64,000 bases of DNA from Phallusia mammillata (lineage: Eukaryota; Chordata; Ascidiacea; Phlebobranchia; Ascidiidae). Each line of letters opens with the position of its first letter. Positions within the stretch are counted from its first letter, which is position 1. Location: contig QLIY01000245.1 of assembly GCA_003260075.1 (NCBI GenBank), forward strand, positions 119,584-183,583, read 5' to 3'. The notes beneath the pieces are model-generated. The model worked only from the letters and a program-made list of their open reading frames with translations. It had not been told where the DNA came from and searched no databases. Position numbers and translations under genes: made by a program. Of the stretch, positions 24,401 to 34,500 are shown piece by piece.

Positions 24401-26517
24401 GTTTTGCACTGTATTTCACTTATAGTAAAAGTGATTATGTTAAAAAGCTGATAAATTTTCTGATACATCTAAGTAGCATCATATTTTTTTCTTTGAAAGT
24501 TAATAACTCGTGTTAAGACTGAAAAAAAAACAGTACCTAATATGACACATGTTTAATATGATTGTCAGTAAGCATGTAACCATAACAAAAACAATTTTAA
24601 ATTGAACTTTTTTCAATTTTAATATGGGTGCTCTTTCTTAAGGTAAATTGTACAAATTGTCTAAATATAAAAAAGCCACCGTTTTGTTCTTTTTGTTAAG
24701 TTTCTTGATCTGCTAATATATACTGTTACCTTTTTTACACAGAAATCAGATGCTATAAGCTTACCAAACACAATAGTGATTAAACCAAATCAAAATTCAT
24801 CAAATGCTGGTGCAACTGTGGAAGATGGCAATGTGCAAACAAAAGGAAAACGTAAACTCACTGTCGACCAGATTCAAGTGATAGGAGGTTATGTCAAGTT
24901 GGAACATTGTTGTTTATCGAAAAAGAGACAGAAAAATGTGGTAAGAGTGTAAAAATATAGTTTACACTACAGACAAATAATGTTTGTGTACATTAGATTT
25001 TTTAGACTTAAGTTTTGTTAATTGTGATGATTTTAGGTTTGTACCGTTTTTGCACAAAACAAATGCATTTTTGTTTTGTTTTCAAACTAGGACAGACAAT
25101 TTCGGTTAACTGCATATTTTGTTTTATTGCATACTTACTCTTAAACTGTAAACCACTATTTTACAAAAAAAATCTGGCTAATTTAATGTTTCAGACAATA
25201 TTAAGAAAATAATAATTGTCCATTCTATTAAACAGAACCATTAGTAAGACAATACCCTTGTTTACTAAAGACTTATTTTTACATTTACATGGCAGAATAT
25301 TTTTTCTACATTACATAACAGTCTGTTTGTTTTCTATGTAGTCAACACATGTGGTCTTCAAGCAAGAGAAATTAGAATCAGTGTATGAGTATCCGTCGGA
25401 AAGATCCCTCCTACGTGAGGATCATGAGTTGTCGATGAAACCACAGTCGACTCTGAATAAGCTGCCTGGCTCTGGAAGTAAGTTGGTTTAATTTGTTTCA
25501 TATATGACGCCCCCCCCCCGTAGTCAACACATGTGGTCTTCAAGCAAGAGAAATTAGAATCAGTGTACGAGTATCCGTCAGAAAGATCCCTCCTACGTGA
25601 AGATCATGAGTTGTCCATGAAACCACAGTCGACTCTGAATAAGCTGCCTGGCTCGGGAAGTAAGTTGGTTTAATTTGTTTCATATATGACAAAGTTTTTT
25701 TATGGTTGGTCAATTATGGTTGATCATTGCAACAGCTGTATAAACTGTTGCTGTACGGCACAATATATTAAGTAAATGATGCTCTTCTGGCAAATATATT
25801 GTTTTTACCAACGTTTTAAGCCTCAGTAACTGTTGGGCTTATTAGATTTTGATTTAAATAGAAGGCATTAAAAACCACTATGTATGCACCTTGTATTTGT
25901 GGCCTACAATTATGGCATCACCTTGTCTATATTTACGTCCAGTGTTTTTTTAAGGTGTTTTGGGGGACCGAAACGGTCCCCCAAATTTCTCCAGCGGTTT
26001 CCCAAAATTTGCCAGTAGCCTAATAAATAATTCGTTTAAGCAAATATGGCTATTTTTTGGTATTTAAATGAAACACTTGCGGTCTCTTAAAACTACTTAG
26101 CGGTCACCCAAACCAAACCTTAAAAAAAACCTGTTTATGTCAACTTAAAATTCATTTTTTTTTCTTCACAAAAAGATTGCTTACTTTCAATTAGAAAAAA
26201 AATAGTTGTAAAATCATGATTTCTTCAGACAATAAACATTTGTCAGTAAAGTTCGACAACGAAACCTAGTGTAAAAAGATCTCCAACATTTTCATTAGTC
26301 TCCTCAAACCCTGTATTTGATTTAAACAGAAGACAGTCAACTCGGAAAATACACTCCCAAGTATTTGCTCTCGATGAAAGAAAACTTAAAAGTTGACGAT
26401 GATGATGACTCAGCAGAAAAACCTGCTGTGTCGACAGTTAATGGTTTGTCTGATGCTACTCCGCTGGATGACGCAGCAACTTTTAGTTCCAACGACTCAT
26501 CAGATATTTTGTTTTAG
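10349..26517 (+). CDS. TPRN: Taperin/phostensin-family protein (PP1-associated)
   Basis: Taperin and phostensin bind actin and protein phosphatase 1; taperin sits at stereocilia bases in vertebrates. Exons: 10343-10420 (ATG at 10349), 21069-21191, 21477-about 21660, 22290-22434, 22956-24379, 24743-24940, 25342-25477, 26330-26517; phases agree throughout. Evidence for the family: the N-terminal motif IPPWKAELLERKK, a second copy IPEWKRELLKRLQ opening exon 2, a long low-complexity Ser/Thr/Pro/Lys-rich middle (exon 5), and the C-terminal block VDQIQVIGGYVKLEHCCLSK followed by FKQEKLESVYEYPSERSLL, as in taperin. The PP1-docking site (KISF in taperin) is replaced by THVVF, a weak RVxF match. The end is acidic, finishing SSDILF. 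Exon 7 has a second, diverged copy at 25524-25659, read here as an assembly duplicate. Phostensin is the alternative name; the C-terminal block favours taperin. Confidence 0.85.
12165..12185. repeat. C21 homopolymer (probable assembly gap)
   Basis: Pure C run flanked on both sides by TTTAGAAA, so the same short sequence is present before and after it. Confidence 0.6.
12892..13042 (+). mobile_element. hAT-like MITE family A, 3'-truncated copy
   Basis: Starts CGGTGGTGGGATTC and carries the family core (GGTTCTATCACAAAAGTCA, then AAAAAGTCCATTGACAGT). It ends near TTCTATAGAA without the terminal inverted repeat. Confidence 0.6.
14630..14760 (+). repeat. Dispersed repeat with hammerhead-like core, copy 1
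   Basis: Contains TTGATGA at 14653-14659, a GGCA...TGCC hairpin (14661-14676), AGAACGT, and ACGTC at 14709-14713, followed by TATTTGGGCCGTTATTTT. Against the other copies the core is decayed (C to T in CTGATGA; GAAA changed). Confidence 0.5.
14829..15007 (+). repeat. Two-unit direct repeat, about 108-bp period
   Basis: ACCATGACCCCCT...GACGTGGCTTT (14829-14902) recurs diverged as CCCATGACCCCCT...GACGTGGCTTT (14936-15006). Both units share CCCATAACGCAAT and TAGACGTGGCTTT. Confidence 0.6.
15369..15426. repeat. C58 homopolymer (probable assembly gap)
   Basis: An uninterrupted C run inside TPRN intron 1, one of seven long (21-74 base) runs in the window. Confidence 0.6.
15660..15790 (-). repeat. 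Dispersed repeat with hammerhead-like core, copy 2
   Basis: On the minus strand it reads CTGATGA (15771-15765), a hairpin region, GAAACGT (15747-15741), a loop, ACGTC (15720-15716), then TATTTAGGCCGTTATTTTAT. This is the best-preserved core of this family, inverted relative to copy 1. Confidence 0.55.
18171..18393 (+). mobile_element. hAT-like MITE family A with perfect 8-bp TSD
   Basis: Inverted ends CAGTGGTGGGATTC and GAATCCCACCATTG enclose the family core. The flanks are an exact 8-bp duplication, ACAATTAT, at 18163-18170 and 18394-18401. The inner segment TTAGCATTACTGGTTACTGT is tandemly doubled. There is no coding capacity; mobilisation would need a transposase in trans. Confidence 0.85.
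20573..20942. mobile_element. Fold-back MITE with long inverted arms
   Basis: The left arm (GGGCCACAAAATACGCAA, later ATGTTGACGGTTAG and AGGGTCAGGGTGAGGGTTT) is repeated inverted on the right (AAACCCTCACCCAGACCCT, CTAACCGTCAACAT, GCGTATTTTAGAGGAGCCC). The arms exceed 100 bp. The flanks ATCTTTGTG at 20564-20572 and 20943-20951 form an 8-9 bp target duplication. No coding region. Confidence 0.8.
21370..21440 (-). repeat. Dispersed repeat with hammerhead-like core, copy 3
   Basis: On the minus strand it reads CTGATGA (21436-21430), TGGCATGAGCATTTGCC, GGAACGT, then ACATC at 21379-21375. It lies in TPRN intron 2, only 40 bases from the exon-3 acceptor. Confidence 0.5.
21882..21914 (+). ncRNA. Hammerhead ribozyme 5' half (core and stem II intact)
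   Basis: CCAGCTGCA (stem I strand), CTGATGA (21891-21897), a perfect 5-bp stem II hairpin GACCTTATAGGTC with the favoured G-C closing pair, then GAAA. After GAAA the sequence diverges, so stem III and the cleavage site are lost. It lies in TPRN intron 3, sense strand. As it stands it should not self-cleave. Confidence 0.65.
21985..22190 (-). repeat. tRNA-like dispersed repeat
   Basis: Contains the reverse of a B box (GGGATTCGAACACAC) and GGAGTCTTTCC, followed by the family tail GGGCCTGGTGTACTATGATTT and TTTAGGGCTGA. Related to copies at 30900-31205, 38700-38985, 44775-45030 and 59985-60270; the A-box region is lost here. Confidence 0.6.
22521..22573 (-). ncRNA. Decayed hammerhead copy (stems I and III kept)
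   Basis: On the minus strand: AGCTGCA at one end pairs with TGCAGCT at the other (7 bp, stem I), and AGTCTGGACT makes a 4-bp stem III. The CTGATGA core has become CGATAAG and the GAAA is changed, so it should be inactive. It lies in TPRN intron 4. Confidence 0.5.
22640..22870. repeat. Near-identical duplicate blocks around C10 (22751-22760)
   Basis: Block 22640-22750 and block 22761-22870 share the sequence from ATCTATTCATCAGC to AACTTTTG with only a few substitutions, separated by exactly ten C. Typical of the artefact described in the findings. Confidence 0.75.
22650..22704 (+). ncRNA. Decayed hammerhead copy, duplicated at 22771-22825
   Basis: CAGCTACA, then a mutated core (GGATAAG for TGATGAG), TATATAGGTGGAAACAGTG and TACACTGCC align position by position with the 56.9 kb copy. 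The whole block repeats almost identically at 22771-22825 after a C10 run, read here as an allelic assembly duplicate. Confidence 0.45.
25524..25659 (+). other. TPRN: Second copy of taperin exon 7 (probable haplotype duplicate)
   Basis: A 136-base copy of exon 7 (25342-25477) with a few substitutions, complete with splice signals. It follows a C10 run at 25510-25519. Because 136 is not a multiple of three, splicing in both copies would break the reading frame of exon 8. Read as the other allele placed in tandem by assembly. Confidence 0.75.
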
Positions 26518-28571
26518 TTCCCCCTTGTATTTTCATGTTTTGCTGAGATACACATTTTTTTATTAGTTCGCTGATCAGTTTGTAGACATTTAGTATTTAC
26601 TAGTTACTGGATAATTCTTGTACTGATTAAATGATATTGTGCAACTATACTTATTTTACTTTTCGTTAGTTACTTATTTTACTTGGTGATTATCAAACTT
26701 TTGAAGACCTTTGTTTGTTTGTTGTGCTAGGAGCATAATCTTTTTCAATCCTTCTGTTGTTTATATTTACGCAGCCATTATAAGTTTACTGACAAGTTTT
26801 TACATGGTAAATGATATCCATTGTGATTGGTCTGACTATTTTCAAACTTAAATCCCTAAAGACAGATTCAAAGCAAGAGTTATCTCTTCTAGCACTACCT
26901 AGTGGTTCACTAATGACGCAAATCATAACCATCTTTCCTTTTGATCAATCATAGTTAAGATATGAATGCAGTTCATTAGAACATCTAAATTTATTTGCAC
27001 ATTCCACAAACCTGAAAAACCTTATTAGACCCAATGTACAGCCATTTTACGTCGCAAACAGTCTGTACTATATTCAGATACATCATAGGATCTGTTTTTA
27101 AGATATCTATGTGCATTTTAGCCATGAGGTTCAGTGTTACCATGTTTAATCTGCATTTTTCTTGTGCCCTTAATCAGAAGCAATTGTTTTCGATGCACTG
27201 TGCTCATATGAGAATGATGACCTTCTGTGTTCTTCCTTCATGTGCATATCTCATATCACCAACCTTGTGAATAGCTAATTCATATGATGTGATATCTTCC
27301 GTAACTGAATGTCTATCATCAGTTATGCAGATTACTCATCTTTTTTAAGCCGTTATAACTTGTCATGTTTTTTTACACCTGTATACATTGTTACACTATT
27401 AAGAAACATCTCGCAAAAAGTGTACAAAATTGTTTGTACCAAATTTTAAGCAACTTTTATAAAATAACAAGTCTATGGTTCTGTAACAATAAGTCACATA
27501 TATGCTTGCTCATTCAGTTTCTTTAAAGTGCAGAATTCATATTTTCAATCTGTAGCAAGCTTGATAGCCAGTGGTGGGATTCATCGGATTTGACCGGTTC
27601 TATAGAACCATCTCACAAAGTTTTCAGCGAACCGGTTAGCATTACTGGTTACTGTCAAAGGACTTTTTGTAACAGGCTGGAAAATATGACTTTTGTGATA
27701 GAACCGGCTGACAAAAAAATTGAATCCCACCACTGTTTATAGCTATATGAATGCTGACCTAGCAATTGTGAGTTTCTAAATCGTAGATTCTGTGTAAGAA
27801 TGCATCATGTTAGCGTGGAAATACCACATACAATTGTGCAATCTGTCAAACATAATCAACTTTTTTGTTTGTGAAATAAAATTAGTTTGCCGCTAACATT
27901 GTGCATCATGCTTCATGAAATTTGTCAGTAAAACTGCATATGCAATACAGACCAATCTGGTTAATCAGAAATCCATTTAATTGCATCAAAAATCCCAACC
28001 AAAGCCATAGGTAATTGCAAAAAAAAGCTTTGCTTATGCATTTAACTGGATTCTTCTGTACTCAAGTAACTTAAAAACACCAATGCACGGACTACAATAA
28101 AAATGGCAGTTTAATTTTCAACCCTTCACCGAAAGCGCAGAACAAATGTATACACAAAGTTTAACTTACAATGCAATATCATAGCAGTTAGTTATAATGT
28201 CGCTTAAATTGAGTTTATTTTGCTTGGTGAAAGAACACATAGCAACACAGTTGCACTAAGACAGCCACCAAGTTGGAATTAGCTGTCCATTGTTAAAATG
28301 TTATGGAGGGCACAATTGGTAGGAGAGTAAGTTTGGTGCACTGTAAATAAAACACGACTGAGGGGTAAGCGTTGCTGGGACCAGTCAAGGGGAACACTAA
28401 AGCCAACCACCCATGTTAGGGAAAGAGGGCAGAACAAGGACATGATATTGATTGCAAATACACAAAATAAAAACAAACTTAGTACTTTTTAATCAGAATT
28501 AAAAAATGGCTTATGAATTAAAACAGTTTAGACTGAAACTAATGTCGCGTTGGGTTGTATGTAACATACAG
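26518..28571. other. Convergent 3' flank, taperin-like gene and METTL13
   Basis: Presumably the two 3' UTRs and spacer. No coding exon is supported. A family-A MITE sits at 27569-27735 and an AATAAA occurs near 27876 on the plus strand; otherwise the sequence is unremarkable AT-rich DNA. Confidence 0.5.
27569..27735 (+). mobile_element. hAT-like MITE family A
   Basis: Ends CAGTGGTGGGATTC and GAATCCCACCACTG. Flanks TTGATAGC and TTTATAGC match at 7 of 8 positions, as expected for an aged 8-bp target duplication. Confidence 0.8.
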
Positions 28572-31500
28572 CTAGAAAATTTTAACCACATTTTCAAGGT
28601 TGTCACTTAGTTCCAAAGTTTCCTTATGACTTTTTCTAAGACCTTTTTCCCATTGCCGGACAGTTGAAGTCCACTGATCCACAGTATTTTCACCATTTTT
28701 ATCACTCTGTCCATTCTTGCAAGGTGATTTAAGGCAAATGAGGACTTCATTAAGATCTGGGCTGCATTTTTTGTGGTAGATATCGGTAAAAACTTCACAG
28801 ATTCTTTCTGTCACATTGTTTTTGGTATTCTGATCGCGTGACAACATGTTCAAAAGGAGACAACCTGTTAAAATAATACAAATTTATTTGGTTTTTCAAA
28901 TTTCTATGTCCAGGAATCACACTTTTACCAACGTTTGGAAGAGCTTTATAAATTGCCAGTGGGTCTCTATAAATCTGATATCATGCATGGCAGCAAGAGC
29001 TTATACATTATTTGGGTTTTGTTATCTGGTTTCGGGGACAAGTTCTTTCAAAACAGGTGGAATGGGTGCTTAATTGTGAAAATAAGTCATTACCCAATAA
29101 AACAAACACATCACATCTTAAACCAGTAGCTTTTAAAGTGGACATCACCAGCTCATTGAAAGCCTCACAACTAGTTGGGAATGCGGTTCGAACAAACATA
29201 TGGTATATTAATGTGCAACAAGCAATTTTGTCAAATGTTTCTTTAACACAACTACTTCTCACATAAAACCCAATGTTGCCGGTAAAATGGGTTTGTCATA
29301 AGTTTCTTCTATTATTACTGAGCTATGTTTGTCTGTTTTATTGTTATCCGGAATAGTCTGCAGGTAAAGCCTTATTGTGTTATGCTGACAATGTGTCCAC
29401 CTTCGCCCTGTCTGTTTTATAGCAAATCTGTTATCATTTTTTCTTAAGAGAGGCCTAATTTAGTTAATCCATCAGTCACCAATAGGCTGCTCAAAGAAAA
29501 CATCAGAGGTTAAGACAGGATTAGATCCCACAACCTTGTAACTGTTAGGCCATTGAGCAACCACTCTGCTCTCTTGGAGACTGTTTAAATTACCAGTTGT
29601 TGAGACAGGTATTTCGAGAAAACATTTTGAAATTGCTGGTTTAAACAAATATGGTTACTCCCCCCCCCCGACAGGTATTTCGAGAAAACATTTTGAAATT
29701 GCTGGTTTAAACAAATAAGGTTACCCAAGCATTCACAACAGACATTTTATTAAATTAAATACATGTTTTTACCTTTTTCTTTCAGCACAGCTGCCATGTT
29801 TCTTATCATTTTAAGTTCCACAAATGGTTCTGCTGGACACTGCAGACTTTTTGTCTTGTCGTTACAGTTTGCATCAAGAATTATTACATCAAACAGCTCT
29901 GAAAATTTTAAAATTACAAGATAAAAGTTAAACGGTGAAAATAACGGCCCCCATCTACAAACGGGTGTAACTGATGTGGCCGCCCCCCCCCCGGCATGAG
30001 CATTTGCCGAAACGTTTGAAAAATAAAGCATGTCGTTTTTACATCTATTTGGGCCATTATTTTACCATTAAACTTATGAACAAATCCGTATAGTGTTCCA
30101 ATTCCAAAGATAATACTGTTAATGATAAAAGTTAAAATCTTGGACTCAAGTTTACGATGTATAAAGAAACATCTGAAATGATAACTTAATTGAAAAACAT
30201 TACACCCAAAATACCTGGGTTTTCAGATGTGTTTGAATCAACAAGTTTTTTGAGAAAGACTAGTCCATCTTCAACATGAATTTTTACCCTTGGTTTGTAA
30301 CGATCAGAGCCCAGACCAAACCACTTGGAAGCTACTTCAGCTCCCCCCCCCCTCTTGGACTCAAGTTTACGATGTATAAAGAAACATCTGAAATGATAAC
30401 ATAATTAAAAAACATTACACCCAAAATACCTGGGTTTTCAGATGTGTTTGAATTTACAAGTTTTTTGAGAAACACAAGTCCGTCTTCAACTTGAATATTT
30501 ACTCTTGATTTGTAACGATCAGAGCCCAGACCAAACCACTTGGAAGCTACTTCAGCAACGCCTTCATAAAATGGTATGAGTGTTATGCATTAAATCATGA
30601 TTCACCAATTGTATGCCATTCAGTATTTTGCACTTTATAACTTTTTAATATTGCCCAGCTATTTCTGGCTTGGTTCGCTCATTACAATAGTGGCTGTGTC
30701 ATGGTACGCCAGGCCTATTAAAGGCGTTGTACCGAAACAGCTGGTCTGTCAAGCATTCCCATATGGCCCCCCCCCCCTGCATTAAATCATGATTCACCAA
30801 TTGTATGCCATTCAGTATTTTGCACGGCATAACATTTTAATATTGCCCAGCTATTTCTGGCTTGGTTTTCTCAGTACAATAGTGGCTGTGTCATAGTACA
30901 CCAGGCCTATTAAAGGCATTGTACCGAAACAGCTGGTCTGTCAAGCATTCCCATATGGCAAAGCACATGCTAGAAAAATCTAGCCTGCGGTGGAATTCAA
31001 ACCCACGATAGGAGTCGTTCCGGGACTTGTGCTTTATCAACTGAGCTACACAGGCTCAGTGGAGAAACTGCTGAAAGTCGAATCACAAGCACCAGTGCCT
31101 GCCTTGTATGCTGCACATGTCAGCTTCATAGTAGGGGATCGACAGTTCGACCGAATATGTATGCTGTGATCGCTGGTCCGCAGTGATGTTTCAGGGCTGA
31201 TCCCAGTATGAATATGTTCATCTTAATTGTGGCTGTGTGTTTGTTTTCAGTTTCATTTTTATCGTTAGTGTGCGGGCATCGCCTAAATACGTTACGCTTA
31301 CAAAGAGACCGCCGTCAAATTCATTTAACCATCGTTAATTTTTTTTTTTGACTTTTTGGGGGCAGTTGGTGACTTCAATTTAGTTCAACCCATCGGAAAC
31401 CACTAGGTCTTTGAGGAATGTCGCCTAAGTTACATGCTTAGGAAAACACAAGTAACCGACATAGGATTAGAACCCACAACCATNAGAGAGACAGGATTAG

Positions 31501-34500
31501 AGCCCACAACTGTGTGAACTCAACTGACCTGGATCCAGCTCAATAGCAGTGATTTGGCAGTTCCGAAATACATGCAAGAGGTGACAACAAAGGGTGCCTC
31601 CTCCAAGGCCAATAACCAACACTTTAAATTTGTCATTCAGAGTGCTTCTGTAAGAAAAGACCATAATTGAATGAGTATGCCTGGCTTACTGTACTAAACA
31701 ATAGAGATAAGCCCAGCTGAGTACTTGGTACCGAGCATTGCTGTTTTTGATGCTTGGTGCTCTGCCCAATAGTTGCATAAACTGACCCGAGCATTACTTT
31801 TGTATATTCATGCCCTGCTAACATACGAAACTAGTATTCGAAACAGTATCCAAGAACAAAATTGACTGTTTTTTAAAATGTGTTAGATGGTGAAAAAATG
31901 CATATTTGCGGGGCCTGTACAGCTTAATACACCGCTGGTGGCGGAAGTGGCCTTATAAGCTACACAACTAGTGTGGAATTTGGAATGTTTGTGGCATCAC
32001 AATGCACCTAGCATTAACATGAGATGCTTTGTGTTTGACCAAACATTCGCGGTTTTAGCCCAACCCTACCAACCAAACTTAAAAGCGAGAATTTCCACAA
32101 CAAAGTGAGTGGAATTCAATTGTTTTCAAGCCTTAAGACAACATAAGTCCAATCATAAGAGATGTTGTTCTTACATGGTGCTTGCAAGGCTGGCAACAAT
32201 AATTCGTTGGTAAATTGATGCTAGATGTATTGGGTTTGGAACCATTGCATTTTCATCTGAGGTGCTTTTCTGTTTAGGAGATTTCTTTCCACTCTGTTTA
32301 GTGTCTGTTGATAAAGATACTAAACGTTAAGTTGATGATACCTAAAGTTTTGTCTTTTCAATTTTATTTGTAACAAATTTCCCACACAAAGCAAAAAATA
32401 TATACTCCTAAAGGAAAATTGACCCTGAAACGTATTTAGCATGTCTTACATGTAAAAAAACACGATTATTTTTTTAAATTTAACTTTGCAAAGCAACTAA
32501 AACTTTTTGAACCCTTTTTTAAAGCTTAAATTTTGCAAAATAAAACCTGAAAAGGGCTTACAAGTTTTTTTCATGAGTTCAACAACACTTTGGACACAAG
32601 TGCCTTGATTTTCGAAGATAAGTTGTCGAAACCATTTGTTTTCATCACCAATATAATCTTCAACAATGAATGACCCACAAAATTTAGACTTGCATCGATG
32701 TCTGACATGCCTTTCACCAATGTTATCTCCACCAATTGACAAAAATGGGACCTTAATATATATTTACAAACCTAACTGTTTAAAAAATCAACATGGATTG
32801 GTTATAATCAGGGTTAAAAACATCCAAAGTTAAAAATAAAGACAGTCAGGAAAAGATAATGAATTTTACACCAAATCAAAAACGAGAAATTTTCGGGAAA
32901 TATTAGTATTTAAGCCAGTGATTTTAAATGTAGTTGATTTTTGACCATTACTTGATTTTTTTATATTTGCAAAAAGTGAAAATAAGGCATATAACAGTGG
33001 TTCTCAACAGAGCCCATGACCCTCCAGGTGGGTTGTGAGCCTTTTTCAGGGTGTGTATGGGTGTAGGCTCAATAGAAACATCCACCAAAAATCAGTGAGC
33101 CACTATCTTTTAGAAAGCACAAAAATCAAGAGCGTGTTTGACAAATATTTTATTTTCTAATTTATTTGACTATTTCCACAGTCCATGAAAGGTTGAGAAC
33201 CACTGGTACAGAATCAAGGTTTTAATGCAAATTTTACTTTAGTAAAAACTTAATTTAAAAGTGTTGCTTGAAGACTTAATCACTTTATGCTTGCACTTTT
33301 TTTGTTTTAGATGCAATTCCAACTTATGACAGTGGCCAGACATGACCAAAAAGTTTTCAATTGAAAAGCAAAAACAATACAAGCAATGATAAAATAGTTG
33401 ATTAAAAACACCTAAAATTAAACTACTAGAATTACAGTACTTTGTATTCTTTAGGCAGCTTAGCAGGGGCCAGTTCCATTACTCTTGAAGATAATTCAGT
33501 CTGAATTCCATTCATACCATCAGCATATACATGATCCCTACTAAGAGCAACAATTGCAAGTCGTTTAAACTTTGCACTTTCAGCTACTTGTTGTCGACCT
33601 GTGTACAAATTTAAAAGGTAACCAATGGTCAAAATCTACAATTCAAAAGCAGTACAGATTAAACCAGTCTATCACATAATCGAGTTAGTTACATAAACAT
33701 AAATCCTAAACAGAGGTAGTTTATTGGAAAATCATCTTACTTGCATAAAAAAGTTGTAAAATATTGGTTAAGCGAACGACCAGATTCATTGCTAAAGTAT
33801 TATTCTTTTTCACTTAACCAAAAGGGTATATCTTGTATTATAAATCTCAAGTAAATTTAAGAGTATTACAATGCCCCATTAAATCCCTTACAATCAAATT
33901 TTTTAAAATCAAACTACAATCAAGAATTTTAAAAATTGTCAAAATACATAATTGCCAAAGATTTTCAAGTTCATGTCAGGTGTTCCTACATTTTTTTTAA
34001 TAAGCATTATCAAAAATGAAGCATATATATATATGCCTTTAAGTTTTTCTATGCAAACCAAATCAAACTCTATTTACCCCCCCCCCATTGCGAATCATGG
34101 CATAATATTGTTGTGCTTTGATGAAGTCTGCAACCTCATCCTACAAGAAATAATTGTCATGTTTTTATTATGTGACAAATGACAAGATATCAAATAGCAT
34201 TTTTTTGGAATCAAATTCATCAAATTATTATTTGAAAAAACAACAAGATTATAACTTAAAAAAGAATAACTCAATGCTTCAAAACACACAAACTTAAAAC
34301 AACAGCTGTTCTTATCAATATGATCTCTAATGTTTTGTAAACAAATATATCAATCAAATAATGCTAAGCAAAAATTTGTGTTTCAAATATTTGAAAAATA
34401 AAAGTGCAATTCTAGTTTTGGTCCAATGAAATTATTACGTTATCTTTAGCAAGCTATTATTTAGCAAAACTTCTCTTCTTTAGTGTTAGCAGTTGAATAC

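Noticed and set aside
29008-29270. Overlapping 84-codon frames on both strands as a METTL13 exon
   Set aside because: The conserved protein is continuous from the exon at 29773-29898 to the last exon at 28572-28864 in phase, leaving no place for it.
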